From: Cytospora piceicola
Lineage: Eukaryota > Ascomycota > Sordariomycetes > Diaporthales > Cytosporaceae
Assembly: GCA_023375675.1 (NCBI GenBank)
Contig: JALQBC010000024.1
Location: forward strand, 558,001 to 622,000
Length of the DNA stretch: 64,000 nt
Direction of reading: 5' to 3'
Shown here in pieces: positions 1 to 11,400 of the stretch; position 1 is the stretch's first letter; each line of letters opens with the position of its first letter. The notes under the pieces were generated by a model that saw only the letters and a list, made by a program, of their open reading frames with translations, was not told the DNA's origin and made no database searches. A program made the translations under genes and the position numbers.

Positions 1-378
1 CACCAGCAGCAGTTTAGCCACTCAGCATATCAGGCGTCCCCCTTGCAGCAGGCCTTGACGCCACCAAACTATGCTCAAGAGATCCCTGAGCCCTTTCCAT
101 CCGTGGAGAGCGGCGAGAGTGCAGAAAATTACCACATGGGTGCTCACGGATTGACAGGTTCTTCGCCAAGCTACTCTTCACAAAACACACAAATATACTG
201 CGCCGCCTGTCAAAGTGTGTCGCTCCTACGAGACTCGTACGCCTGCACGGAATGCATCTGTGGCCTCTGTCCGGCTTGTGTCGAGGTTCTCATGGCCGAA
301 CAAGGTGCGAGAAGGAAGTGCCCCCGCTGCGCCACTATCGGTGGGCGGTTTAAGCCTTTTCAGCTCGATATCCGCTAA
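1..378 (+). CDS. RING-like zinc-finger protein, C-terminal part
   Basis: The reading frame is open from the first base of the window, so the gene starts outside it; 125 residues and the stop are visible. The last 60 residues hold nine cysteines in a zinc-ribbon/RING-like pattern: CxxC at about residues 67-70, a tight cluster at 82, 85, 87, 90 and 93, and CxxC at 107-110, followed by a short tail ending FQLDIR. The part before is Gln/Pro/Ser-rich and looks disordered. This matches the fungal C-terminal C3HC4-type finger seen in uncharacterised ascomycete proteins. A role in protein-protein contacts or ubiquitin transfer is possible from the family name, but nothing visible proves ligase activity. 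Confidence 0.7.
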   Translation, partial: HQQQFSHSAYQASPLQQALTPPNYAQEIPEPFPSVESGESAENYHMGAHGLTGSSPSYSSQNTQIYCAACQSVSLLRDSYACTECICGLCPACVEVLMAEQGARRKCPRCATIGGRFKPFQLDIR

Positions 379-1090
379 AGGCGATGACCCCCAAGGCGCG
401 ATTCGGGCTGGCCGCACAATCTCCGGCCACTATCTTTCTGGTTATTTCTCCCTGGATACGTGTTTTGCTCTACCTCTCATTATTGGACATTAGCATCACC
501 GGACGGTATTACATCATTTTTCAGGCGTACAGAATGGCCATCCTGCGGAGTTTGGGAGGGATTCACTACTGATCTCTCACAGTTTTGTTTTGTTTTTGTT
601 TCTATCATGATGCCGTCACATTGACATTCGATCTTTTTTTCCCGGCGTTGCAATTGCTGCCGCAGGCTGGAAGGACGCCTACTCGGCCCTCGGACGCACG
701 AAGTCCCAGAAGGGAGCCTGCACATGTGCTTGTTTTGAGTTGTGTTGGTTTATAGTCATTGTTAATGGAATTTTTTCCGGTGTTGGAAGAGGTTTTCCTG
801 AATGCCTGCGATGATCTGGAGATCTGGCTTTGGTTTACCCTGATAAAGGATATAAAGGAATGCGATTACAAGTATTTCCAGACGGTCATATCAATATAAT
901 TTCTTCATACCTTCTGCTTGCCTGTCAATGTCTACTCACTTACGTAGACGTGCTTGACTGAGACGAGGAGCTGTACCTTCGGATGTGTGCCGATTTTTCG
1001 ACCATCTCAGGTGAATGAACGGAGAAGGCTTGCGGTGCCTTCGGTACCCCTGATCACAGATACTCCAGTATTCAGCGCTGAGTTTTGGCC
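379..1090. other. Convergent intergenic region
   Basis: This lies between the 3' ends of the zinc-finger gene (+) and the lyase gene (-). It contains T-rich stretches suited to 3' ends (around 580-640) but no ORF with coding character and no RNA gene I can recognise. Confidence 0.6.
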
Positions 1091-2155
1091 TCACTCAGGT
1101 TCCTGGTCTTTCCACCTCTCCCTCATCCCTGCGACATCAAAGCCACAGCTCCTCGCCCTCTCGACTACCGCTCTCGCCTTTCCAACCACAGGGGCATCGA
1201 TCATCTTCCCTTCTAATGTCCACGCTCCCCTCCCAGCCTCGCCCGCCCTGTCGCCCCTACTTGCCTTCTCGTCGGCCACAACAACCCTCACGCTCCACTC
1301 GACTTCTTCCGCGGAGGGAGCAAACGTCCTTTGAACGGTTGCCACCTGAGAGGGATGAATGCATTGCTTCCCGTTAAACCCCATCCCTTTGCCGTCTATA
1401 CACTCCTCCTCCAGGCGCCTGAGGCCCTCGTCCCCGCGGAAGGTAGTACAGACGAGATCGATGGTGGAGGGGAGGCGGAACGCCCGGGCGTGAGTGACGA
1501 TGGCGCTCCGCGCGTAGAGGAACTCCTTGAGGGACGGGGTGCGGGTCAGGCTGAGGTCGAGGGAGAAGTCCTCGGCCGCGAAGATCAGGCCGGACAGGTT
1601 CACGCCGTCCGCCACGCCGGCGGCGCAGATGGACGCCAGGTCCGTCACGGACCGCGCAGACTCGACCAGGGCGATGAGCCGGACCGGCCGCCCGCCCGGG
1701 GCGTACCTGTGGGGGGCGGCGTGCCGCAGCGCGTCCGCCACGAGGGCCAGGTCCGACGCCGCGTCGACCTTGGGGACGACGACGGCCTCGAGGCCGGGCT
1801 CCCGGCCGAGGACCCGGAGGTCCTCCAGGGCGTGGGGCGTCGACACGGCGTTGATGCGGGCTGCAATCTCGCCTATGCCGCCGGGCCGGCCCGACGGCGA
1901 CGACGAGACGGACGAGAGGTGCTTGGCGAGGGCCTGCCTGGCGTTGGGCTTCTCGTGGGGCGTCACGGAGTCTTCGAGGTCGTATGTCACGTTATCTGAT
2001 ACCAGGCCCAGGGACTTGGTGAGCATCCTCTGGGAAGAGGCGGGTACTATAGGATGTGTTAGTTTCCCGAGTAAATGGAAGGGACAGGCGTTAGGGGTGT
2101 ATTTACCGTAAAGCAGTGCCCTGCGAAGGGCCGAAGCTGACGCTGGTGTCGCCAT
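1091..2155 (-). CDS. HpcH/HpaI aldolase - citrate lyase beta (CitE/CLYBL)-like protein
   Basis: The spliced product has 334 residues, from exons 2107-2155 and 1091-2046 with a 60-bp intron (2047-2106; GTAAAT start, CTAAC branch, TATAG end). Splicing restores the family N-terminus LYVPASSQRMLTKS, which the unspliced frame interrupts. Family features are YDLEDSV at about 38-44, Arg80 in a RINAV context, Glu145 in VESARS, the acidic pair near 175 (AAEDFS) that would bind Mg2+, and the C-terminal GKQCIHPSQ at 242-250. Members cleave or form acyl-CoA thioesters; the mitochondrial animal homologue CLYBL is a citramalyl-CoA lyase. The exact substrate is unknown. It is divergent from TVP23 across 566 bp. 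Confidence 0.85.
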   Translation of the reverse strand: MATPASASALRRALLYGKYTPNACPFHLLGKLTHPIVPASSQRMLTKSLGLVSDNVTYDLEDSVTPHEKPNARQALAKHLSSVSSSPSGRPGGIGEIAARINAVSTPHALEDLRVLGREPGLEAVVVPKVDAASDLALVADALRHAAPHRYAPGGRPVRLIALVESARSVTDLASICAAGVADGVNLSGLIFAAEDFSLDLSLTRTPSLKEFLYARSAIVTHARAFRLPSTIDLVCTTFRGDEGLRRLEEECIDGKGMGFNGKQCIHPSQVATVQRTFAPSAEEVEWSVRVVVADEKASRGDRAGEAGRGAWTLEGKMIDAPVVGKARAVVERARSCGFDVAGMRERWKDQEPE

Positions 2156-2721
2156 TATCGCAGTTGTGGATATATCTATCTATATATATATATATATACT
2201 CAGTCAATTGGAAGTGCTAAAGTGAATCAAATTGCACCTATCCACAGCTCCATGAAGCTCAGCTCTCTCAGCCCTGCCCGCAGTGAGGAGCTCCCGAATC
2301 CACGAACCCACTGTGATTGTATAGCTACATAGGCAGGTACCTGGAACCCCTGTCTTTCCCCAGGTTTTTAGGGGTCTAGCTGCGAGGTACTTGGTAGCAG
2401 TGAGGTCATCGCTACCGATAAGCAGTTCCTACAGGGCCCCGGCCCCCCTGTCGCCGTTATCGAGACAGTGAGACTGCCAGTGAAGTTAGCGGATCAAATT
2501 TAGCCAGCCTTCCGAACAGAACAGCTGGAGCTTTGTCGCATTGCGCATGCAGACAGGGGGCGTTGTCTCCCGTCGCCGCCGTCGTCGACACGTTAGAAGC
2601 CACCGCGCATCCCAGCACCTCGAGCTTTCGAAAGACCATTCCACCGCACCCGCCCCATGCCAAAGTCTCCAGCCGCTCGTTCTATGCCATAGTCAAGAAA
2701 GGAATACGTCGGATCTGCGCC
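2156..2721. promoter_or_regulatory. Shared upstream region of the CitE-like gene and TVP23
   Basis: The two genes diverge from here. On the lyase side there is a TA-repeat (about 2179-2199) that could act as a TATA element and an inverted CCAAT (about 2205-2211). A CAGGTACC-type motif at 2333-2342 resembles elements found in other intergenic regions of this window. Transcription starts cannot be placed from sequence. Confidence 0.4.
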
Positions 2722-3663
2722 ATGGACTCGCAACAATCGCCTGCGCCGGGCACCCTGAGCTGGCGCCTCAGCTCGCATCCCATCACATTACTTACCTTCC
2801 TGGCCTTCCGATCGTGTACGTCTCCTGGTGCGACGGAGGATGGGCAGCAGAGTGCATGAGAACGCGGGCTAACATGGTACATCCACAGCGAGCCTGCTGG
2901 TCTATCTCTTCGGCCTCCTCTTCACCGAGAACCTGTAAGCCCGCCCGCCCGCCCGCCCAACGCACCGGCCTCCCTAAACCACAGGAGCCTACCCTCCTCA
3001 CCTGGCCTGTATGCTGGCTGACACGCGCGCCCCATGTTCCTAACCACCACAGCGTCCTCGTCTTCATCATCACGATCCTCCTCCTCGCCGCCGACTTCTA
3101 CTACCTCAAGAACATCGCCGGCCGCCGGCTCGTCGGGCTGCGCTGGTGGAACGAGGTGGACCCGTCGACGGGCGACTCCAAGTGGGTGTTTGAGAGCAGC
3201 GAGCCCGGCACCAAGACCATCAACCCGACCGACAGCCGCTTCTTCTGGCTCGCAAACTACGCCCAGCCGCTGCTGTGGGTCGCCCTGGCCGTGCTGGCCC
3301 TGGTGCGCCTCATGTTCATCTGGCTGCCGCTCGTTGGTGAGTCCTGGGTGCTTTTCTATTTGCGTTTGCCCCTTCCTCGCGCTCTCTCTCTGTGTGTGTT
3401 TCAGGCGGCGCATCTGTTGTGTTGCGAAGATGACCCTTGTGGAGTGGTGTCGTGGACTTCGTGATACGGGTGTAGGATGAATCGGAAAGACTGACGTGTC
3501 CTCAGTGATCGCGATGGCCCTGACCATCACCAACTCCCTCGCCTTCTCGCGGTGTGACAAATTCAGCCAGGCATCCAACATAGCAGGTAGCGCCTTCTCG
3601 ACGACCGGCTTGGCAGGGAACATCGCCAGTGGAATGGTCGGGAGGATGTTCGGCAGGGGCTAG
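2722..3663 (+). CDS. TVP23: Golgi apparatus membrane protein TVP23
   Basis: There are four exons: 2722-2815, 2889-2934, 3053-3336 and 3506-3663, giving 193 residues, normal for the family. Introns of 73, 118 and 169 bp start GTACGT, GTAAGC and GTGAGT; the first two have clear CTAAC branch sites. The product has four hydrophobic stretches, with the TVP23 signature between them: [17 protein letters not shown], then a [18 protein letters not shown] segment. The tail [12 protein letters not shown] ends in a Gly/Ala-rich stretch. Yeast Tvp23 is a late-Golgi vesicle protein that works with Yip4/Yip5 in membrane traffic. The start was chosen because the frame upstream lacks coding character and MDSQQSP fits fungal orthologues. 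The second intron contains a CCCG repeat. Confidence 0.93.
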
Positions 3664-4361
3664 ACTATCGGGCGGCGAGGGTCTTTTCCGAGGGGTCAGC
3701 CTTCACGGCTTCTCCTTTCCATTCCATGTTTTTGGCGATGAGCTCGTGGCGTCCCCTGGCAAAAGGGTGTTTCTACTTTATCTGGGTTCGAGCAAGGCAT
3801 TTTCAAAGGCGAAATGAGGGAGGTGACAGGCTGCCAGGTTGGGTTGGCCTGGAGGCTTCGAAAGGTGTACGATTTATAGATAGCAGGACATATCCAATCG
3901 GGAGCTTTCATCGTGGTCTCTGCAACATACGGGAGTGCCCCTGGGCGAGTTGACCACATTGTCGGCCCGTGTAAGTATTACTACGCGACATCTTTGCTAA
4001 AAGCTATGTTCTTGCTCCAAGAATCTAGCTTGCGAAAGTAGTACGCATGGTTGGTATTGTGATCATGGAAAAGACTCGCCGCAAGCATGGCGACCATGCC
4101 AGCGCGCTCCTGAAGGCTTCCTCAGATGCAGCGGCGATATTGTGCAGATAGGGATCAAGGTATAGCGTCCCAGCCACTTCGCTGGCCAAGATTAAGACAG
4201 CCCCTCGAGGACCAAATCATGCCTTTGTAACTTTCACCCCAAAACGACCGCTTGGCTGGGTAATGCAGATAGATGTATGTGTGTCCAAGAACGCTTCAAT
4301 GAAATCCATTATTCATACTTCAGAATCCCAAGCAATGACCCATCTACCTATATATTTTTGC
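3664..4361. other. Convergent intergenic region
   Basis: 3' flanks of TVP23 (+) and of the sensor-like gene (-). I see no gene. A run of CTACCTA-type motifs at 4343-4373 overlaps the end of the sensor-like gene. Confidence 0.5.
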
Positions 4362-6111
4362 CTACCTACCCCTACCATGCTGTTCAATAGCCTCATCCAA
4401 CGCCCTCTCCTCCTCCTCTAGCCTCCGGATCTCTTCGCACTACGGAGAACGGAAAGTCAGCATTTGCCTCCAACTAGAAGGAAACAAGAGCCGCGCGACA
4501 TGGTCCGGGACTTCCAGCCTTGGCTGCTCCCGGGCCATACAACGTCTCGGGACGCGAGATCAAGGGGAACATGACCTGGACATAAAAGAGGAGAAACATG
4601 TGCTCTCGGGTAATACTCACAGTCATGCCCTCCTCCACCAAGTGGGCGTACCGCCCCGAGATGCCCGACGGCGTCGCCGACCGGCCCCCAAACGCCGCCT
4701 CCCGCATCCGGGGCGTGCCGCCGGCGCTCCCGCCGGCGCTCTCCGGGGAGATGGGCTGGTGTTCGTCCGAGGGCAGCACGCCGCGGGCGGCGTCCCCGTC
4801 TGCCAATTGACGGTGCTGACTGTAGTCGTGCTGCTGCTGCTGCTGCTGCTGCTGGGGTGGTATTGCCCCTGCGGCGGTGCCTGGGGCGAATGGGCGCTCG
4901 TGGATGGAGGACGAGGGGTGCGTGTGCGTCGGCGAGCCGTCGCTGCTGCTCGCGGGGGCATAGGCGCCCGAGCTGCCACCGCTCCCGGCGACGGCCCCCG
5001 GCGCCGCGTGCCCGGCGCCCATGCCCACCACCCCGGACGGGCCCGGGCCCGGGGGCGCGCGCTCCGAGTAGGGCGTGTCGGGCTGGTCGCCCTCCAGGAT
5101 GCCCACGCGGGCCTCCTTCTCGGCGGTCATGCCCTGCATCGCGTGTTGGGCGCCGTCCCGGCCGCCGCCCGCGCCGCCGCGCCTCCTCCGGCGGCGGAGG
5201 CAGAGGCAGGCCGCGGCGAGGCTGGCGATCACGAGCGCCGCCACGGCCCCGATGGCGATCCCGACTATGGCGCCCGTGGAGAGCCCGCCGGATTTGCCAC
5301 CGCCCTCGCCCTTAGAGCCGGAGTTTCCTGCGGAGCTTGATGCCGTCGCGGCTGTGGACGTCGAGGATGACGAAGACGCGTCGCTCGAGGACCCGGTCAC
5401 CGTCGTGCTTGGTAAGGCCCCGGTGGTAACTTTGGGTGACGACCCGCCCGTGTAGGCTGGCATCCCGCTTGTGACCAGGGACGGATACGTGCTCAGGATT
5501 TGGGAAGCCTCTGATGAATCTGCTATCGCCCATGGTAGACTGTAGCTGTATCCAGAGTCCGTATCGTCAGTCCATCCGACTTGGAAGAAAAGTGGTATCT
5601 TTTGGACATTGACTAAGGCTGTGTTGACGAGATCGGGTCCAAGAGTAAGTGAGCCCCCGGTAAAGTCCACTGTGAGAAACAGTCAGTGCTTCTCGCCCAT
5701 GGCTGCGCATATCCCACAATACATACCCAAGAAAACCGACTGTGTACTGCCATCTTGTGAGATGGTATTTCTTCCGGAGAGCAGGCCGATAGTACCTAAA
5801 GCCGTACTTGTGCTGTCAATTCCGTATGCAATCGATGTACCAGAGTCTTGCTCGGTGGCGAGGACGACGCTGTTGATTGTAGGATAATTGCCGGGTTCGG
5901 CTGCGCTCCATCTGATCATCCACTTCCCTTCCCCAGCATTACCGTTTGTTATTTGGGTGGTATTCAAAATTGTCGATTGGTGTGGCGTCCCGTCTTCAAA
6001 GTAGACGGCAGCACCTTCAAACCCGGCCGTACTGAAAGCAATGCCCGATGCCACCGCAGTGCTGGCGAGCGAGACTGATGAGAGCCATATGGCTGTTGAG
6101 TATATTCCCAT
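4362..6111 (-). CDS. Single-pass membrane glycoprotein, sensor-like, with polyglutamine tract
   Basis: Three exons (5727-6111, 4621-5669, 4362-4439) encode 503 residues. Introns are 57 bp (GTATGT...CACAG) and 181 bp (GTGAGT...GCTGAC...GTAG). Order of parts: signal peptide (1-22); an extracellular domain of about 180 residues; a Ser/Thr-rich stalk (205-247); one transmembrane helix (about 260-284); a run of arginines as stop-transfer; and a disordered tail with eight glutamines (401-408) and an acidic end CEEIRRLEEEERALDEAIEQ. The design matches fungal cell-surface proteins such as Mid2/Wsc-type sensors, but I do not recognise the outer domain and see no WSC cysteines. A role in wall sensing is inference. 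The start at 6111 is the ATG directly before the signal peptide. Confidence 0.85.
4831..4854. repeat. (CTG)8 trinucleotide repeat, coding
   Basis: Eight perfect CTG units on the + strand read as CAG on the coding strand and make the polyglutamine tract of the sensor-like protein. Perfect units suggest recent expansion or length variation between strains. Confidence 0.9.
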
Positions 6112-6969
6112 TGTCAGATTATCAAGGGCCCACCAATCAAGTGGTACCAATGGGCATTGCCACTTAACCCGGGACGAGGTTATTCGCAACGCTCCAGAAG
6201 CGTGGCACTGACACAGACAGGCGGCGAAGCGGAGAAAGTAAGATGCAGGGGGGAGGGGACCGGAGAAGGAGAGGAAGAATGCGAGAAGAGGAACGGGACT
6301 GGACAAGTTCCCAATACAGAATACAAAAAAACACAAAAAAAACCACAGAACGATGCGGAGGAAGAGGAAACGAAAGAGGTGTTGGGCCGAGAGAGGTGAG
6401 TGAGGCCGGGTAGCTGCAGACCAGCCGCTTGCTTCGGTAGGACGTAGGACGGTATGTGGAGAAGGGCACCACCGGCTTCTGTCTGTTGGTACAGCCCTCG
6501 CAGGAAGGAAGAAAGAGTGACCAGAGAAAAATAGGGACCCTACCGCCGCCCACTCTTCCACCTACCAGGACCTACTTTTGGTAGCAGCCTACATAGATAG
6601 AGAGAGCGCGTCTGTGTGTGTAAGGATTCAGACGGAGTGGGTCGGACCGACCTGCTCTCTCTTTCTCTCTCTTCTGAAGGTGTGTCGTCCGGCCTGCAAC
6701 TCTGCAAGGCTGCGCTTCCTACAATGAAAGATGGATGTCTGGTGCGCGGTCGCTGATCCAGCTCACGCCGACTGTGACGGATCATCCACCGCCAAGATGC
6801 AACGAGCTCCATCTGGGGAGGCAAACCCCATTTGTTGTCGTGCGATACACACACATGCGTCCTGCCGTGTTTCCTGTCCATGGACGGCTGGTTTGTCTTG
6901 AGAGAGATTTCGGCTCATCTCCATGTTCATCCCCATTATGTTGTAACAACTGAGCGTCTTTACACAGAC

Positions 6970-6990
6970 GGAGAGAGAGAGAGAGAGAGA
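6970..6990. repeat. (GA)n microsatellite
   Basis: About ten GA units in the upstream region of the sensor-like gene. Confidence 0.9.
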
Positions 6991-7372
6991 CAGGGGACAT
7001 ACGGGAATCGTGGAGCCTATTGATGAGCGGGGGGAAACTCTCTTCAGCTTCCGATTCCTGAAGGATCAAATCCCAAGACTGGACGGCCCACTCAGTTTAC
7101 CAACACAGAGCATCCATCCTCCATAAAGAGGGGAGTGTGATGGAAAGAAGAGGAAGACCATTGGCCGAACTTTAGGGCTTTGCGTGTTGGTTGTGACTCG
7201 CGTGCCAAAGTGTGTTTTTCCTCCTTCCTCAGTGAGTGTTTCTGTGATGTGGGACGAGATAATATTGTACTGTGGAGAGGGGGCACACAACACAATTGAT
7301 TTGGGGGGACAAAGTACATAAAACGGTTGACGAGGCTGCCAAGGCTGTTGGCTGCGGGAAGGGAAACACCAC

Positions 7373-7426
7373 CACACTATCGACACTATCCACTATACAC
7401 TGTCCACAATCCACTATCCACTATCC
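7373..7426. repeat. Degenerate CACTATCC tandem repeat
   Basis: Repeated CACTAT/CCACTATCC units, imperfect, within the long upstream region. Confidence 0.75.
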
Positions 7427-8472
7427 GTGCACCACACGTGGACCACATGCTGCGTCACCGACCAACCAGAGAACAAACAGCCAGGCTGCCAGGGTAGGGT
7501 AGTTATTTTTGGGGATAGACGGGCAGAGGGGAGGACCCTTGTGATGGTCTGCTGCTGGGCTTGCATGCTTAGTCCGGACAGTGGGCCCTGTTGTATTGGA
7601 TTTACCTACCTAGGTAGTAGTCTACTTAGAAGTATACAGACAGACATGTTCTGCACATATCTACATACTTAGACTACATACTCACCGTTCTCTACTTTGC
7701 TGACCTGACTCCCTGACTCCATGACTGCGTAAGCACCATTGTCGTTGCTGCCCATCACCGACTACACAGGTAGTCTGTCAGGTTCTTACTTACCGAGTGC
7801 AGGTTGCATAGTTTCAAAGAAAATAGGTACCGGTATATGGAGACGTTTGGTCATTAGGCGCGCGCGAAAGTACATACCCCATCCACACCCAACCAAATGA
7901 AGACAAGAGAAAGAAAAAGGCCACGGACGAGCGAGCCCAAGTAAGTGCCTGACACAGCTGGCATACAGCTTGTGCTTCTACATTAGGAGTGGTTCCCTTT
8001 CTTTGGCCGGCGCCACGCCTGGTCTGCACACCGGGCCACCACTCCCATAGGCACGATCCCTTTCTGCGCGTACTCATAGTCACAATGTATGTAGGCAGGT
8101 AGGTAAGGGGTTTGTTTGGTGTAATTGTGTTGAGACATGTAACGTACCCATCTCGACCCAAAGGTCTCGTCCTTGCTAGTATGTACTTGAGATATATGAC
8201 AACGCCTATCTATATGCATATAAGGGTGTTTCTCTCCCCCTCGCTATCAATGATTCCAATTCTGTACACCTGGAAAGACAAATTGTCCCCAATGATATGA
8301 TACTATCCTCGCCGGTTCGATGCTTCGAATACAAGAACCCGGGCGGATACAGATGATCCCGATACGATCCGATACGCTACGCCCACGGACGCCTCCTAAT
8401 TAACCAGTTCCATGCCCCCCAAGCAAAAAGGCTTCCCAAAAAAATCAACAAGGTCACCCGGAAGGGGGTCGT

Positions 8473-11400
8473 TCAAGCAAAAGTCATCGAGATCTCCTCG
8501 TCCTCCCTCCCGAAGTCGTCATCGTCCGGGTCCGCCCACGGGTTCGAGGCCCCCAGGTTCGGCAGCGTCTGCGCCGTGTGGAACGCGGGCCTCGGCGCGA
8601 CGCTCTCGGGCGTGCCGTGCGAGAAGGTCGGGCTCCGCTCCTCGAAGCCCGTGTCGAACGTCATCTGGACCCCCTCCCCCTCCTCCTCGTGCGGCTGGTA
8701 CGTGGTGAAGCCGTCCATGCTCCTCGCGTGCGGCAGCGGGTCCCGCGCCGCCGGGCTGGCGATCCTCATCGGCGGCAGCGTCGACTGCAGCTCGCGCACC
8801 GGGATCGCGTCCTCCTCCCGCGTCTTGGCCAGCTCCGCGCGCATCGCGTCGACGTCGAACAGCACGCCGTGGTTGTTCCCTTCCTTGTCTTCCATCTTGG
8901 GGTTCTGCACTGCCCCGTTGGCCGGTGTCCCCTTGGAGTCCTCATATACCTCCCATTCGGCCTTCTGCGACTTCTTTCTCCGGCTGAAGAACCCGCTGAA
9001 GGTGCTGCTCTTGCGGCTGCTGCTATTAGTATTACTGTTGGCCTGTTTCTCGCTGTTTCCTTCCCTCTCGAGCTCCTTCCTCGCCTCCTCGATCTCGTTG
9101 ATCAGCTCGCGCTGTCTCTGGGTGTGGTTCTCCGGATCGGGATCCTCGATCTCGGTGAACTCGTCACTCTCCACCATCCAGCCCACCTCCCGCAGCAGGC
9201 GCGGCATCGCCCTCCGGTAGTCCATGTGGCCCGCGACGAGTTCCGAGCAGTCCACGTTTTCTATCCCCGGGGCTTCCTCGACTTTGGCCAGGCCCGCGAC
9301 CCGCCGGATGCCGCCGTTCGTCAGGCGGAAGAGGTATCCCAGGATCCAGTCATTGCCGTGGTATCCGTTGACGAACCGGCCAGGCACCATGGTCCGGACT
9401 TTCAGGATCTCGTCCTGCTTCACGACGATGGGCGAGCCGAACATGTATACGTTTTCGACAAGACCAAAGGCGCCCTTTCGGGCCAGTTCGAGCAGGCAAG
9501 AGAAGATCACCCTGGCACCCAGTGAGTAGCCAACAAGGGTGACTGGTCTCGTTCCCAGATTCCGCTGGATAAGCGAATCTGCCAGAATAAGACCGGCGGC
9601 CCATGCTCGGTCCAGCGACACAGACCATGGGTTGTCAATCAGGTAGGAAAGCTTTGTCAGGACGACAGGCAGCTGGAGAGCTGCCATCAGACTGACGAGG
9701 ATGGTGCTGCCTAGTACTTGCTGCAGACCTTGGGTAAGAGCCTAGATGTCCGATTAGCTTCCCGTCGAGCAGAGCGTCTACGCTTATGGTCTTACCTCTG
9801 TTGCCAGGATGTTGATGGTGTCACCCATGCTGGTCAACATCTCCGGCTCCCACAGAACGGAGTAAATATCGCCCATGACCGGGTCGACAGTACTGAACGG
9901 CAGGCGGACGTCGTCGACCTTGCCCGTCATCCACCCGGATATCGTGACAATGAGATTGACCCGTTTGTTGTTGTGCAAGGGACGGTACTCGAATGTCTTG
10001 ACTGCGCCCGTCCTCCTGTTGGCAGCCTTGGCCCCGATGACACTGCCTGCACTCGCGGCACTGGACGTGATGATGGCGGCTCCCGCAGAGCCGGCGAGGA
10101 AACTGCTGGTGCCGGTGACTCCAATAGTTGTGAAGCCCGCTGCCAGACCAGCACCTATGACGGGCGCGAGGAGGCCGGCGGACAGGCCAATGACCAGACC
10201 ACCACCGACGGTCGCCAGGCCCATTACAATGTAACGCTTCTTGAGGGCCAGCTTGCGACGGCTCTCCATATGCTCGTCCTCGTTCCAGTTTTCTGTTTCG
10301 GCTTGCTGCTGCATCTCCAGGGCCTCCGTGACTCTCTTTTCAAACCGGCAGATGTCTGTCCAGTCTATCTCGAGGGCCTTTCCAACCCTCTCCAATAGAA
10401 CACGAGATCGTGCATCGTAGACAGAGTCCGCTATCAACACCAGGAATAGATCGCACAAGATCGTCCACCTTATGTCTATATCTAGCTTGTCGCTGCTCGG
10501 CAACTGGTTGGGCGTCCGGACAGCAGGGAGCTCCTCGCCCTCGTGCTTGTCATACGCCGGAGGCGGCTCCGCCGGGGACTCATCGCCCGGCAACCTAGGT
10601 GAAGACAGGGAATCTCTCGGCGAAGCCACGGAAGCCCTCGGTGAGGTTACTGAGGGGCGAGAGCTGGATACCGAACTCGGCCTCTCTGCCATGGGGTTCT
10701 TGACCCTAGCGTTCGCCATCAGCTGCGGCGTCAGGTCGCTCGACATGACCCCGTGCTCGCTCAGCTGCTCGATCATGATCTGTTCCGCCGCGCTGATGTC
10801 CATGTGGGTGTACAGCCGGATCATCATCTTCTGCGTCCACATCCTCGTTGCTTCCGTTGCGAGCTGGCCCTGCTTCTTGGACCCTTTTGTGAACCGCACC
10901 TTCTCGATGTCCTTCACCATCTCCGACAGCTCTATCCTCGTCAGGCCCACGTACGCTATCTTCTGGACCTCCGTCAGGAGGTCCTTGGTGGCTTGCATCT
11001 GTGAGACGGCGTCTCGTGTTTGGTCGTCATCTTCTGTTAAGGCAGTGCCCGCGGGGTTCTTGAAAAGATAATTCGTGTTGTCGTCCATGCTCGTCGCGGA
11101 TTCGGCGTCGTCGTCCACGAGGACCCTGGTGTACCCCTTGCCCGCTCCTCCCATCCCCGCGTAGCTGTAGTTCTCGTCATCCTCGACATTGTGCTCCCGC
11201 GCGATTAGCCTGTTGTCGTCGTCGTAGATATCGTAAGGTGCATACGCCGGCATGGTCTGCCAGCCCTCGTCGGCTTCTTTCTCCGGCTCTTCCTGTTTGC
11301 GAGTCGCTAATTGCATGTGGGAGTATTCAGAAATATGTATCTCCTTGGCGTCGGCGGTCTTGGCCACAGACGCGCGCTTGCCATTTACCGCCGTGTCCTT

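Larger units (their letters stand above)
6112..8472. promoter_or_regulatory. Long upstream region of the sensor-like gene
   Basis: 2.36 kb without a credible gene. It lies upstream of the sensor-like gene and downstream of the DUF726 gene. It holds a (GA)n run (6970-6990), a CACTATCC-type degenerate tandem repeat (about 7373-7426), a TACCTACCTAGGTAG palindromic element (about 7603-7618) and a related GTAGGCAGGTAGGTAAG at 8092-8108. C/T-rich leader-like sequence on the minus strand at 6160-6560 fits a long 5' untranslated region. The ORFs here are short and lack coding character. Confidence 0.5.

Noticed and set aside
1331..1999. 222-residue + strand ORF opposite the CitE-like gene
   Set aside because: Gly/Arg/Glu-rich antisense shadow of the lyase coding sequence.
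2541..3464. 307-residue + strand ORF over TVP23
   Set aside because: It reads through TVP23 exons and introns; only its middle third matches TVP23, and the spliced model explains that part.
2922..3623. 233-residue minus-strand ORF opposite TVP23
   Set aside because: Antisense shadow, low-complexity His/Asp/Glu-rich product.
8300..8345. tRNA-like GGTTCGA box
   Set aside because: No matching A box or foldable cloverleaf around it.
8578..9525. 315-residue + strand ORF opposite the DUF726 gene
   Set aside because: Antisense shadow; the minus strand holds the hydrolase motifs.
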